In this document: positions 18,942-28,119 of the stretch, one piece after another
Numbering within the stretch: the stretch's first letter is position 1
How the letters are laid out: each line of letters begins with the position of its first letter
Source of the DNA: Pseudoalteromonas sp. MMG007
GTDB taxonomy: Bacteria; Pseudomonadota; Gammaproteobacteria; Enterobacterales; Alteromonadaceae
Length of the DNA: 64,000 bases
Direction of reading: 5' to 3'
Assembly (NCBI RefSeq): GCF_018100985.1
Contig: NZ_JAGJEI010000016.1
Coordinates: forward strand, 42,881-106,880
Position numbers and translations under genes: made by a program
Notes under the pieces: model-generated
What the model was told of the DNA's origin: nothing
Seen by the model: only the letters and a program-made list of their open reading frames with translations
Database searches by the model: none

Positions 18942-21900
18942 TTACTGTTTTGGTTCGTAATCTATTTTAAATACTACCGTGTAAAGCACTGGCACTACAA
19001 TAAGCGTTAGTATCGTGGCAAAGCCTAAGCCAAACATAATGGTTACAGCCATTGACTGAAAAAACACATCAAACAATAGTGGGATCATACCTAAAATGGT
19101 GGTGATAGCTGCCATTGCAACAGGGCGTACACGGCTAACCCCAGATTCAAACACCGCCTGATAAGGCGATTTGCCATCACGCAGCTCTAGGTTAATTTGA
19201 TCAACTAACACAATTCCATTTTTAATTAGCATGCCACTTAAACTTAATAAGCCAAGTAAAGCCATAAAGCTAAATGCGGCATTCATTATTAACATACCCG
19301 CACTAACACCAATAATGGCAAGTGGTACCGTGGCCCAAATAACCAAAGGTTGTTTTACAGAGTTAAACAGTAATACGGTTACTGCAAACATCGCTAAATA
19401 ACCTAGAGGGAGCGAGCCAAATATTGCTTTTTGAGCATCTGTTGATGATTCATATTCACCGCCCCATTCTAATGTATACCCGCGTGGCAGTTCTATCGCT
19501 TCTACAGGCCCACGAATACGCGCAAATAATTTGGCGGCAGTTTCATCTCCTAATACGTTTTGATCGGCCATCACTGTTATCGTGCGTTTACGGTCGCGGC
19601 GCATAATAAGGCTGTCTTCCCATTCAACAATAAACTCATCAACAACTTGCGTAACTGGTACAAATACACCAAGTACAGGGCTGTAAATTTGTAAATCGTG
19701 AACACTTTCAACGTTTAAGCGCTCATTAGCAGGGGAGCGAGCAATAATAGGTAATAACTGCGTACCATCTCTGTATACACCCACTTGTTTGCCCGAAAGG
19801 CTGGTAAGCAGCACATCATCAAGATCAGACTTACTAATCCCTAAGCGGCGCGCTTTTTGCTCGTTAAACTGTGGGCGAATCATTTTAGTACGTGCACGCC
19901 AGTCGTCACGAATATTATAAGCGCCGTCGTCTTGTGCTATTGCTTCTTCAGCTTTTGCAGCCAGTTTACGAAGCACAACAGGATCAGGGCCGGTAAAACG
20001 CGCCTCTATTTTTGCATCGGTTGATGGGCCAATTTCCATTGGTTTTATTTTAAGCTCAGCTGAAAGTGGCGTATTTTGTGAATACTCGCGAACTTTTTGC
20101 ATTACTACAGCAACCGCTTCACGGTTTTTTACTCTAATAATAAGCTGACCATAAGATGAGTACGATTTTTGAGGCGCATACGTTAGCATAAAACGCGGTG
20201 CACCTTGACCAGTGGTACTGGTTATTTCTTCAACGAGCTCTTCTTTTTGTAAGTAGTTTTCTAGCTTTTTTATACCATCAAGCGTCGCTCTAATATCTGA
20301 GCCTTGTTGTTGCCAATAATCTACGTAAAACATGGGCGTATTAGATGCCGGAAAAAACGACTGTTTAACAGCTCCAAAGCCAACAATTGCAGAACAAAGC
20401 AATACAACCATAAGCACCAGTGTGGTTTTGCGAAAGCGCATAGACACATCTAATAGCTTTTTATAGCCTGTAAAAATAAAGCCTTTATAAGGGTCGTCGT
20501 CTTCGTCGTTATCACCTTTATCTTTTTTAAACTCATCTTGCTTAAACATTAAGTTTGCAAAAAATGGCGTTAACGTAATAGCCGTTATCCAGCTTAATAA
20601 GAGCGATATAAATAAAACCCAAAATAAGCTACCTGCAAATTCACCTGTTGCATCAGAGCTTAAGCCAATAGGTGCAAACGCGGTTATACCAATAACCGTT
20701 GCACCTAACAGTGGCCATTTAGTTTGCTCTACTATATTAACCGCTGCTTTGAGTTTTGTTTGCCCACGCTTTAAGTTTATTAATATGCCTTCGGTGACAA
20801 CAATGGCGTTGTCAACCAGCATACCTAGCGCAATGATAAGTGCGCCAAGTGAAATTCGTTGCAGGTCTATGGCAAACAACTTCATAAATATAAAGGTGCC
20901 TAATACAGTTAGTAATAAAATACCGCCAATTAAAATACCGCTTTTTAAGCCCATAAAAATAAGCAGTACAACAATTACAATCGCAATTGCTTCTACAAGG
21001 CTAACAATAAAGCCATCTACTGATTTTTCTACTTCTTTAGGTTGGTTATAAACCGATTCAACATGTATACCGTGCGGGCGCTGGTATTCAAGTTCAGATA
21101 AGTGATCATCTATTCGCTTGCCAACATCTACAACGTTTACACCATTCATAAACGACACGCCTATCAATAGCGCTTGCTCTGAATTGTAACGAATAACATT
21201 GCTGGGTACTTCTGCATATTCTCTAAATACTTTTGCTACATCGCCAAGGTATATAAGCTCACTCGCGCCGGGTTTAGATATAAGAAGAGTTTCAAGTTCA
21301 CTCACATCTTTAAACTCGCCAGTGGGGTGAAAACGAATAGATTCATCTCCTACTCTAATTTTACCTGCGTTCGATACTGTATTTTGAGATTGCAGTAATC
21401 CAAAAATATGGCTAGGTGCTATGCCAAGTTGCGCCAACTTACGCGAAGAAACTTCAACCATTACCTGTGGTTGTTGCTCACCAGCAATAGTAACCTTGCT
21501 TACACCTTTAACTAGTACAAGCTCGCGCTTTAAATAATCAGTGTAATCTTTAAGCTCATCGTACGAGTAGCCGTCACCTGTAACCGAATACAGCACACCA
21601 TACACATCACCAAAGTCATCTAAAATGGTACTTGGGTATACGCCACTAGGAAGAGAGGGAGAAAGGTCATTGATTTTACGACGCATTTCATCCCAAATTT
21701 GGCGAAGCTGCTCTTTTCGGTAATTGCTTTTCATCTCTACTGAGATTTGCGACTTACCGTTTGATGAAATAGACGTAACAAAATCAACATAGGGTAATTG
21801 TTGAATCGCATTTTCAATAGGGAAGGTGACTTCCTCTTCGACCTGCTGAGGCGACGCACCTGGGTACATGGTAATCACCATGGCTTTTTTAAGCGTAAAC

Positions 21901-22016
21901 TCAGGGTCTTCTAATTGGCCTAAATCGAAATACGATACACTGCCGCCTATTAATAACAGCAGTGCAAACATCCAACTAATTACTTTTTTCTCTATAGAGA
22001 GTTGTGCAAAGCTCAT
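18942..22016 (-). CDS. RND efflux transporter permease (AcrB/HAE1 superfamily)
   Basis: This is the inner-membrane proton-driven pump of a tripartite exporter, 1024 residues with the usual two repeats of six membrane segments and two large periplasmic loops. It opens with LSIEKKVISWMFALLLLIGG. The proton-relay region in TM4 reads GMLVDNAIVVTEG, so the second of the two aspartates found in AcrB is Asn here, as in several other RND branches. The TM10 lysine is present in LSGMLIKNGIVLVDQ. It follows its adaptor gene by 2 bases. No outer-membrane channel gene is adjacent, so a TolC encoded elsewhere is probably used. Substrate unknown. Confidence 0.92.
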   Translation of the reverse strand: MSFAQLSIEKKVISWMFALLLLIGGSVSYFDLGQLEDPEFTLKKAMVITMYPGASPQQVEEEVTFPIENAIQQLPYVDFVTSISSNGKSQISVEMKSNYRKEQLRQIWDEMRRKINDLSPSLPSGVYPSTILDDFGDVYGVLYSVTGDGYSYDELKDYTDYLKRELVLVKGVSKVTIAGEQQPQVMVEVSSRKLAQLGIAPSHIFGLLQSQNTVSNAGKIRVGDESIRFHPTGEFKDVSELETLLISKPGASELIYLGDVAKVFREYAEVPSNVIRYNSEQALLIGVSFMNGVNVVDVGKRIDDHLSELEYQRPHGIHVESVYNQPKEVEKSVDGFIVSLVEAIAIVIVVLLIFMGLKSGILIGGILLLTVLGTFIFMKLFAIDLQRISLGALIIALGMLVDNAIVVTEGILINLKRGQTKLKAAVNIVEQTKWPLLGATVIGITAFAPIGLSSDATGEFAGSLFWVLFISLLLSWITAITLTPFFANLMFKQDEFKKDKGDNDEDDDPYKGFIFTGYKKLLDVSMRFRKTTLVLMVVLLCSAIVGFGAVKQSFFPASNTPMFYVDYWQQQGSDIRATLDGIKKLENYLQKEELVEEITSTTGQGAPRFMLTYAPQKSYSSYGQLIIRVKNREAVAVVMQKVREYSQNTPLSAELKIKPMEIGPSTDAKIEARFTGPDPVVLRKLAAKAEEAIAQDDGAYNIRDDWRARTKMIRPQFNEQKARRLGISKSDLDDVLLTSLSGKQVGVYRDGTQLLPIIARSPANERLNVESVHDLQIYSPVLGVFVPVTQVVDEFIVEWEDSLIMRRDRKRTITVMADQNVLGDETAAKLFARIRGPVEAIELPRGYTLEWGGEYESSTDAQKAIFGSLPLGYLAMFAVTVLLFNSVKQPLVIWATVPLAIIGVSAGMLIMNAAFSFMALLGLLSLSGMLIKNGIVLVDQINLELRDGKSPYQAVFESGVSRVRPVAMAAITTILGMIPLLFDVFFQSMAVTIMFGLGFATILTLIVVPVLYTVVFKIDYEPKQ

Positions 22017-22018
22017 AA

Positions 22019-23101
22019 TTATAAGCCTCGCTCTTTATTCCACGGGCGTACTTTCATGCCTTCATCTAATGAATGCACGCCAGCAGAAACGACAATTTGG
22101 CCTTCTTTAACGCCGCTCAGTACTTCAATGCCGTCACGGTGTACTTGACCTACTTTAACCGCTTGTTTGTTTACAACACCAGTTTCAGGGTTGTATATCC
22201 ATACGTAGGCGTTATCTGAAATGCTCTCTTTAGCGTCAGAAAAAACAGATTCAACGGGCAGTATTGTGTAAGCCACTTGTGAGCTGGTTACTTTTGATAA
22301 ATCAATAAATACGCGTCCAGTCATGCCTGCTAATAAATTAAAATCTTTAGGAACTGGCAGGGAAAAAACCACTTTGTAAGTTAGAGTCGTAGGATCGGCT
22401 TGTGTATCCCACTCTTTTAAATCAAGGGTGTATTCTTTATTGGTAAAACCATCAAAAACCACTGTTGGGTGGTAATCGCTGCCTTTTTTAATACGCGCAA
22501 TTATTTTTTCAGGCACTTGTATTTCTACATCCATTAAATCGCGGGTTTCTAGGCGTAAGATATTTTGTTTGGCTTGAATGTTTTCAAAGTTTTTTACAAA
22601 TACTTTAGCTACAGTGCCAGCAAATGGCGCACGTAATTCACTGTATTCCAAGTTTGTTTCTGCAATTTTAAAAGCAGATTCTGCTACTTGCATATTGGCC
22701 AGTGCTTCATCGTACTCCGATTGGCTTGCGATTCTTTTCTCTAGTAATTGCTCAATACGACCAAGTTGCGACTTAGCAAGCTCAAAGCGGGCTTTTCTGT
22801 CATCGTACTGGAGTTGAAAGTCTTCTGGGTCTAGTTTAGCTAAAAGTTGCCCTTTTTTAACTTCTTCACCTGCTAATACCGGAAACTCAACCAGCTCACC
22901 GTTTACTCTAAACGCTAAGTACGAGCCCTGATTAGCAACCACTTCTGCGGGGAAACTACGTACATTTGTTTGCGAATCATGTCCTATATTAAATAGTTTA
23001 ACAGGCCTAATGGGCTCTTCTTTTACTTGCTTTTCGGGCTCTGAACAGGCCATTAAAGTAAGTAAAGTCGTAGTAAGTATACATAGACGAAAGAGTTTCA
23101 T
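22019..23101 (-). CDS. RND efflux periplasmic adaptor (membrane fusion lipoprotein)
   Basis: The 360-residue product links the RND pump to an outer-membrane channel. It starts with a lipoprotein signal (LTTTLLTLMAC, lipobox LMAC). Then come the lipoyl/barrel-sandwich halves (PVLAGEEVKKGQLLAKLDPED and AELRAPFAGTVAKVFVKNFE), a coiled-coil hairpin (about 95-155) with KRIASQSEYDEALANMQ, and beta-barrel and membrane-proximal domains. ATG 23101 is chosen because GGAGAAGAC precedes it and the signal peptide then begins correctly. It is co-directional with the permease, 2 bases apart. A LysR regulator gene is divergent, 123 bases away. Confidence 0.9.
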   Translation of the reverse strand: MKLFRLCILTTTLLTLMACSEPEKQVKEEPIRPVKLFNIGHDSQTNVRSFPAEVVANQGSYLAFRVNGELVEFPVLAGEEVKKGQLLAKLDPEDFQLQYDDRKARFELAKSQLGRIEQLLEKRIASQSEYDEALANMQVAESAFKIAETNLEYSELRAPFAGTVAKVFVKNFENIQAKQNILRLETRDLMDVEIQVPEKIIARIKKGSDYHPTVVFDGFTNKEYTLDLKEWDTQADPTTLTYKVVFSLPVPKDFNLLAGMTGRVFIDLSKVTSSQVAYTILPVESVFSDAKESISDNAYVWIYNPETGVVNKQAVKVGQVHRDGIEVLSGVKEGQIVVSAGVHSLDEGMKVRPWNKERGL

Positions 23102-23224
23102 GTCTTCTCCGTGGCAATGATGGGCAAAATAATTAAGTGCAGGATACGCCGCAACCATATAAAATAAAATTCATTAAATTTTAGAAACATAATAAGTTTT
23201 ACTTATGATTATGCTGAGCGCAGT

Positions 23225-24127
23225 ATGAAGCTGAATCAATTACAAATTTTAGATGCCATTGTGCAAAGCGCAAGTTTGAGTGGGGCGGCGCTAAAACTCC
23301 ATAAAACTCAGCCAGCGCTCACGCTTGCTATAAAAAATCTTGAAGAAAAAATCGGCTTTGAATTACTCGATAGAACCAAGTACCGATTACAGTTAACTGA
23401 AAAAGGGCGAGTTTTTCACCGTGAGGCACAGCAATTATTACATGCAAATGATGAGCTGGCACAACTTGCAAAAGAGCTTGCACTGGGTAATGAGCCACAA
23501 TACCGAATTTGCTACGAACAAATCTGTCAAAAAGACAACTATAATGAGATCATAAGTAATACTTTTAGACTATTTAAACGCACAGAGTTTAATTTAACCA
23601 GTGGTAAACGCTTTGTTTCGTTAGAACAAGTTAACAACGGGTTAGTGGAGCTCGGGATCGGCCCATGGTTCGATTTGTTCCATGCTACAGGGCATTTAGA
23701 AAGCCTACCCATTGGTCAGCTCAATATTGGAATTGTGGCCCTTGCAGATAAATTCCCAAAAAGTATAACGTTTAATGAGCTAAAAAATTATCCGTGTTTA
23801 GCCATGTTTGAAAGCGATTTGAGTATAGACAGCGACAAGCTTTCGTACTCAAAAGGCTCAGCCTTAATGAAAATAGATGACGTAACTAACTTAAAGTCAT
23901 TTTTGCTTGCAGGCGCGGGCTGGGCAATGATGAATATAGATTACTGCGCACCAGAAATAGAAGTAGGGCTTTTACAACAAATACATATAAACGACAGAGA
24001 AGACGAATTTGGCATAGAAGTACGTGCATTTAGGCGTGATGCAATACACCATGGACCTGTTGCGCGCTCTATTTGGGAGCAATTTAAAGTACTTAGCGAG
24101 GCGTACATTAATGACCGCGGATATTGA
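23225..24127 (+). CDS. LysR-family transcriptional regulator
   Basis: The 300-residue product has an N-terminal winged helix-turn-helix (about 1-62; LNQLQILDAIVQSASLSGAA then HKTQPALTLAIKNLEEKIG), a linker helix and a C-terminal effector-binding domain (about 90-290). It is transcribed away from the RND efflux operon, and the 123-base gap between the starts is the likely operator region. LysR genes commonly regulate the divergent neighbour, so control of the pump is a reasonable inference. The effector is unknown. Its last 17 bases overlap the next gene. Confidence 0.9.
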   Translation: MKLNQLQILDAIVQSASLSGAALKLHKTQPALTLAIKNLEEKIGFELLDRTKYRLQLTEKGRVFHREAQQLLHANDELAQLAKELALGNEPQYRICYEQICQKDNYNEIISNTFRLFKRTEFNLTSGKRFVSLEQVNNGLVELGIGPWFDLFHATGHLESLPIGQLNIGIVALADKFPKSITFNELKNYPCLAMFESDLSIDSDKLSYSKGSALMKIDDVTNLKSFLLAGAGWAMMNIDYCAPEIEVGLLQQIHINDREDEFGIEVRAFRRDAIHHGPVARSIWEQFKVLSEAYINDRGY

Positions 24128-24422
24128 TAAAGAAACCCTTATTTACACCATTATTGCAAATATACCCGCAGGCAAAGTGGCCAGTTACGGGCAAGTAGCG
24201 ACCCTTGCTGGCTACCCGCAAAATTCACGCTTGGTAGGGCGCTTGTTAAAAGTGATGCCTAACGATTCAGTAATACCGTGGCACAGGGTAGTGAATAGCC
24301 AAGGTAAAATATCGTTTCCCGAAGGAAGTGATAAATACCAACAGCAACGGCAAAAGTTATTATTAGAAGGCGTACTGTTTAAAAAAGACAAAGTGAATAT
24401 GCGCGAGTATAGATGGGAGTGA
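24111..24422 (+). CDS. Alkyltransferase-like protein (Atl, YbaZ type)
   Basis: The 103-residue product is the DNA-binding domain of the O6-methylguanine methyltransferase family. It has IPAGKVASYGQVATLAGYP and NSRLVGRLLK, but the active-site motif reads IPWHRVV. Trp therefore replaces the alkyl-accepting Cys of PCHRV, the hallmark of non-catalytic ATL proteins. These bind O6-alkylguanine and hand it to nucleotide excision repair. ATG 24111 has GAGG upstream and lies inside the end of the LysR gene, which suggests coupled expression. Length suits the family. Confidence 0.9.
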   Translation: MTADIDKETLIYTIIANIPAGKVASYGQVATLAGYPQNSRLVGRLLKVMPNDSVIPWHRVVNSQGKISFPEGSDKYQQQRQKLLLEGVLFKKDKVNMREYRWE

Positions 24423-24435
24423 TAAGACAACTATT

Positions 24436-24562
24436 GTAAGAAAGTGCTTGGTGTAGGTCGGATAAGTGAAGCGGCATCCGACACAGTAAAATACCTTACC
24501 AATTATTAATATTTAACGTTGTCGATTGGCTAGAGGGTGCTAATTGCAGTCATTCATGATTA
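24436..24562. repeat. REP-like interspersed repeat, copy A
   Basis: The core at 24451-24486 forms a hairpin: GTGTAGGTCGGAT, a short loop, ATCCGACACAG. The flanking 75 or so bases (starting AATTATTAATATT and ending near ATTCATGATTAA) also match a second copy at 63023-63148. The match covers about 125 bases with small gaps. It resembles enterobacterial REP/PU hairpins. This copy lies 14 bases after the Atl gene and opens a small accessory stretch. Confidence 0.8.
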
Positions 24563-24671
24563 ACTCGTTTCTGCTCCAAAGTAAGCTAGAGTGGCATTGA
24601 AGCTTATTTCAAACCAAGCAATTTGACATACTTAGCCGTGTGGCCAATCTTGTTAATCCACTACACTAAGC

Positions 24672-24860
24672 TTAAGAATTACTTTGCAAGAGAACACTAT
24701 AAGACTTAACAACACCGAGCCAATTACTATTGGGTATAATTGAAATAACTATCCAACCTTCATTTTTTAGTTCAAAGATACGATCGTTAAGTTTTGAAAC
24801 ATCAACTTCTGGATACCAAAACCGTTTATGCTTTTTAAACTCTAAGACTAGCTGCTCCAA
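24672..24860 (-). CDS. Small DUF4177-like protein (tentative)
   Basis: The 62-residue product has a core resembling DUF4177: short helices with LNDRIFELKNEGWIVISI followed by a beta strand ending in SYSVLLQ. A TTG start at 24860 is supported by AAGGA seven bases upstream on the minus strand. There is no signal peptide or membrane segment. The function of DUF4177 proteins is unknown. It sits alone in the accessory stretch between the REP-like repeat and the broken SEC-C gene. A chance open frame cannot be excluded. Confidence 0.5.
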   Translation of the reverse strand: MEQLVLEFKKHKRFWYPEVDVSKLNDRIFELKNEGWIVISIIPNSNWLGVVKSYSVLLQSNS

Positions 24861-25292
24861 TTTTTAATCCTTATATAAAAATCTACATAATAATTTCGCG
24901 GCAGATAAGAATTTAATAGTGCACTCATTGTGCATACTTCTACCGACTTAACGCTCTTTTAACTACTTTTAACAAATTACCTTAGACATTACTATCACTA
25001 AGTTTCTAAAATTTTTAGGTAAAGTTAAATTAACCAATATGCACGCGTCACTCATTTTCGTGAATATATGCGCAAAGCGTAGTTTGATCACTCAATTGAC
25101 TATTATATTATTTAATATTAATGACCGGTTATCGCTTTTTGCCGAAGTTCGGCTTAGTGTTATCAGTCGTAATTCGTTTCTGCACCAATACGAGTTAGAT
25201 CAAGGCCTAACATGGTTGAGAGGGCGTTGTTGGTATTTATTAGTGTATGGGTTAAAGTACCTTGTACTAATAAAGGAAAATGCATATTAATC
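24861..25292. other. Gene-free stretch upstream of the SEC-C gene
   Basis: Short overlapping open frames occur on both strands here, but none has a ribosome site and protein-like composition together. A small perfect inverted repeat (GCCGAA, G, TTCGGC) lies at about 25141-25153. AAAGGA at about 25274 could serve as ribosome site for the next gene. Nothing else is recognised. Confidence 0.35.
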
Positions 25293-26492
25293 ATGTCATC
25301 AATCTTGCTCAATAATTTCCCCAAACAATTGGGTGCAATTACCAGTTGTTCCGACACGTCCCATATACGAAATAAAGGTTTTATGGGGTTTTCTTTGACT
25401 CCTTATGAATTATTGAAAGCCCAGTTGGAAGCTTTTATAAAGCTGTTTGCCAATTTATTGCTTCATGATGTTTTATATAAGGCATGAAGATTATTTACTG
25501 TGCATAAAGCTTCTAGGGCATGAAAACGTTATAAAACTCTTGGAGTCAGGGGCGCTAAAAGTAATATTTGATTCAGTTGATTTTACTTTCGTTCAGGGTG
25601 TTGGAAGGGGGAAACTCCAAGGAATGACAAGACTTGCTCCTTTAAGAGATATTGTAGAGGGCTTTTCTAATATTCAGCATGACAACCCAGTTATACAAAG
25701 TCGCTTGCGTTACCTAACAGATGAGAATCATATAATTTTAGATAGGCCATATTGGTTGATGGGTTTTTAATCAAAAAGATTATTCAAGAAGTAACCGAAG
25801 ACCGTTGTTTAAGTATAAAAAGTCATAAGAACAAACGTTTGTCTATATTGCGACAGCAGACGACAGCTTTACGGACTTGTGAAATTTTATTAGGCTACTC
25901 ATTGCAACATGAGCTGAAGATTGGCTCTATATCGCAAGATGCATATTCCAAAGAATATATGGCGAAAAAGATCTTAGTTCCGGCAGGCTTTTCTAATTCA
26001 ACAGATTGTTTTGAAAGTTTAATGAGTATGAAAGGTATTCCAGACCTTCTAGATCTTTATATGGATAAAATCATAACGTTTGACGACATACTAGCTATAC
26101 GTGAGAGTTCAAAAGCAAAGGTATTTAGACAATGGATGTATTCACAAAATTATGATCGAGAGGCCGTAGTTGAACATTTACTAAAACCTTGCAAACCAAA
26201 AATCAAAACTAAACTTCTATCATTCATCTATCCTAATGTCGTTGGTTTAATTAACCCTATAGCTGGTATCGCAGCCTCGGCAGTGGATTCATTTTTAGTC
26301 GATTTGGTCCGCGACAATTGGAATCCTAAAGTTTTTTTAGATGATGAACTAGCTAAAACAATAAATACAAAGTTGTCTACTTTCAACAGTAGAACCAAAA
26401 AGAAAGCAGAGCAAGATTACGTAAACTTGTCTTTGACAGACCCGTGTTATTGCGGAAGTAAAAAAACTTATGCCAAATGTTGCGGAAGATAA
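25293..26492 (+). pseudogene. SEC-C motif protein broken by two compensating frameshifts
   Basis: Three open segments read as one protein of about 400 residues: 25293 to about 25484, then the +1 frame to about 25755, then the original frame to 26492. Dropping one G from AAGG at about 25482-25485 joins LYK to HEDYLL. Adding one G to TGG at about 25755 joins PYW to VDGFLIKK. Both points are G runs. The C-terminus is a SEC-C zinc motif (PCYCGSKKTYAKCCGR), and a hydrophobic patch (VGLINPIAGIAASAVDSFLV) lies before it. No other domain is recognised. It is either a decayed gene or an intact gene with two sequencing errors. Confidence 0.65.
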
Positions 26493-26585
26493 TTTAGATT
26501 AATTACGGGAGACATCTTTTAAAGCTGAGCTGTCCTTCAGTTCTAAAACTTTCCCGTCCAAAGGCGTGTTATTGTGTAAAACCGC

Positions 26586-26611
26586 AACTCGTTTTTGTCC
26601 AAAAACGAGTT
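26586..26611. terminator. Hairpin between the SEC-C gene and the convergent hemolysin-III-like gene
   Basis: AACTCGTTTTTG and CAAAAACGAGTT form a perfect 12-bp inverted repeat with a TC centre. It lies between converging genes, so a two-way terminator is plausible. The T run is inside the stem rather than after it, so efficiency is uncertain. Confidence 0.45.
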
Positions 26612-26645
26612 TACCCGACCGTCTGCTTATCGCTCTAAGCTGCCA

Positions 26646-27275
26646 TCAATAAACATAGTTACTAATTGAAATGTAATGGCATACACAGCCTGCAATAACA
26701 AATAGGTGCCAAATAGCATGGCTAAATTGCGTGCTTTTAGCACTATAAAATAAAGTACCTAAGCTGTAAAAAATACCACCGGCGAGTAACCAATAAAGTG
26801 CATTTATGTCAATATTTAAATAAAGCGGGTATACAATAGCGAGGGCAAACCAGCCCATGAGTAAGTAAGTTGCAAGTGATACTTTTTTATTGCCATTTTT
26901 AACCAATATTTTGTATGCAACGCCGCCTAGTGCCACTGCCCATATAAAGCTGAGCGTTCCCCATGACCACGCCCCATTTAATGACATTAATAAGAATGGG
27001 GTGTAAGTGCCGGCTATTAATACATAAATAGCGCAGTGATCACATTTTTTATAAAAGGCACGGAGTTTAGATTGTACGCTTGCGTGGTAAAGCGTTGATG
27101 ATAAAAATAAGATAAATAGGCTTGCACCATATATGGCTGTACTTATATACGCTTGAAGAGTAGTTGCTTGAGTAAATAAATCCCACATTACAAACACTGC
27201 AAATGCAATGCCCAGCGCGTGGCTTAATACATTGAGCTTTTCTTCTTTACGGGAATACGGCGCTTCTAAAGACAT
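26646..27275 (-). CDS. Hemolysin III / PAQR-like membrane protein
   Basis: The 209-residue product belongs to the hemolysin III (YqfA/TrhA, PAQR-related) family with seven membrane segments. Hallmarks are SHALGIAFAVFVMWDLF at the N-terminus, LSSTLYHA after TM2, KCDHCAIYVLIAGTYTPF in the middle and FSHAIWHLFVIAGCVCHY at the end, with the conserved histidines expected to bind zinc. ATG 27275 is chosen because AGGA lies seven bases upstream and conserved sequence starts there. Despite the name, E. coli TrhA-type members are linked to membrane-energy or lipid homeostasis rather than proven lysis. It appears monocistronic. Confidence 0.88.
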   Translation of the reverse strand: MSLEAPYSRKEEKLNVLSHALGIAFAVFVMWDLFTQATTLQAYISTAIYGASLFILFLSSTLYHASVQSKLRAFYKKCDHCAIYVLIAGTYTPFLLMSLNGAWSWGTLSFIWAVALGGVAYKILVKNGNKKVSLATYLLMGWFALAIVYPLYLNIDINALYWLLAGGIFYSLGTLFYSAKSTQFSHAIWHLFVIAGCVCHYISISNYVY

Positions 27276-27448
27276 AACAAATCCTACCTCTGTGAAGTTG
27301 AGTTTGAGTGTACAGTTGTACGCTGAAGGTTTCAATATGGATTTTACGTATTCTTTATTGAAGTTAGTTTTGGTTTTACTTGATTTTAAAGAGAATTAAT
27401 TCACTATGCTGTTGTCTACTGTAATCCACATTACGAGCTTAAACAAAC

Positions 27449-27790
27449 ATGAAAAAAAATTTAAAAGCGGCTTTACTCACCGCCGTCGTTTACCCAGGAG
27501 CTGGGCACTTTTCGTTAAAAAAACATCTTATTGGGAGTATTTTTGCTGGTGTATTTTCTCTTTTATTAATTTTAACGTTTAAAGATATATTTGCGATTGC
27601 TCAATGTACTGCCAATGAGCTCGTTTCAGGTAAAATACCTATGTCGGTTACCGGCATATTAAAAGCAGCACAACAACCCTCAGATGAGTGTGCGAAGCTT
27701 GCACAATATAAATACGTCCCTTTAATGGTTGTTATTTGGCTTTTGAGTATTGTGGATGCATACCGTTTAGGAAAAAAAACCGATAAGTAA
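27449..27790 (+). CDS. Small two-segment membrane protein, unknown function
   Basis: The 113-residue product has membrane segments at about 28-48 and 90-105. It opens with KKNLKAALLTAVVYPGAGHFSLKK, and the proline-glycine PGAGHF turn is common in small membrane proteins of the DUF5683/TM2-like kind. The segment between the membrane helices has two cysteines. I do not recognise a defined family. A strong terminator 26 bases downstream shows that it ends its own transcript. Confidence 0.6.
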   Translation: MKKNLKAALLTAVVYPGAGHFSLKKHLIGSIFAGVFSLLLILTFKDIFAIAQCTANELVSGKIPMSVTGILKAAQQPSDECAKLAQYKYVPLMVVIWLLSIVDAYRLGKKTDK

Positions 27791-27815
27791 AATTGTATTT
27801 TTTGTCTACATAATA

Positions 27816-27845
27816 TGGCTGCTCAACGCAGCCATTTTTGTTTTT
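27816..27845 (+). terminator. Intrinsic terminator after the small membrane protein gene
   Basis: TGGCTGC, the loop TCAAC, and GCAGCCA form a 7-bp G+C-rich stem followed by TTTTTGTTTTT. It is a standard rho-independent terminator. Confidence 0.9.
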
Positions 27846-28026
27846 AACTCATTATTTTAATTTTTTCAATATGCATGTAAATACCCTGTAAATCTTAGTA
27901 ACGTCGAACATATAGAGCATAACTACCAAATATGTACTGCTTTTTTCTTATCTTAATAAATTGTGCAATCTATTTTTATTAGTTTTGTTCTTTTTTTGTT
28001 AATTGTTTTCTGTTATTTTTACCGCG

Positions 28027-28049
28027 CAAATAATACCAATTATTATTTG
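28027..28049. promoter_or_regulatory. Inverted repeat upstream of the cellulase gene
   Basis: CAAATAAT, seven bases, ATTATTTG form a perfect 8-bp inverted repeat about 70 bases before the cellulase start. It lies in a long AT-rich leader (27846-28119) that otherwise shows no gene. Size and position would suit an operator, but the AT content makes chance possible. Confidence 0.35.
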
Positions 28050-28119
28050 TGTATCTTTAGTGGTACAAAAATCTATGTGTTGGCTTGTAATAGCTAATAT
28101 TTTATTTAAGGAAAATATT

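Noticed and set aside
20749..20850. Loss of one of the two TM4 aspartates as a sign of an inactive RND pump
   Set aside because: An Asp-Asn pair at this place is found in other RND branches, the TM10 lysine is intact and the gene is full length.
25084..25092. TGATCA upstream of the SEC-C gene as an ECF promoter
   Set aside because: No CGTA follows at the required spacing.
25163..25357. Minus-strand open frame over the SEC-C gene start, with a possible attC-like look
   Set aside because: There is no core-site pair with correct spacing, no integrase nearby, and the frame overlaps the better-supported plus-strand gene.
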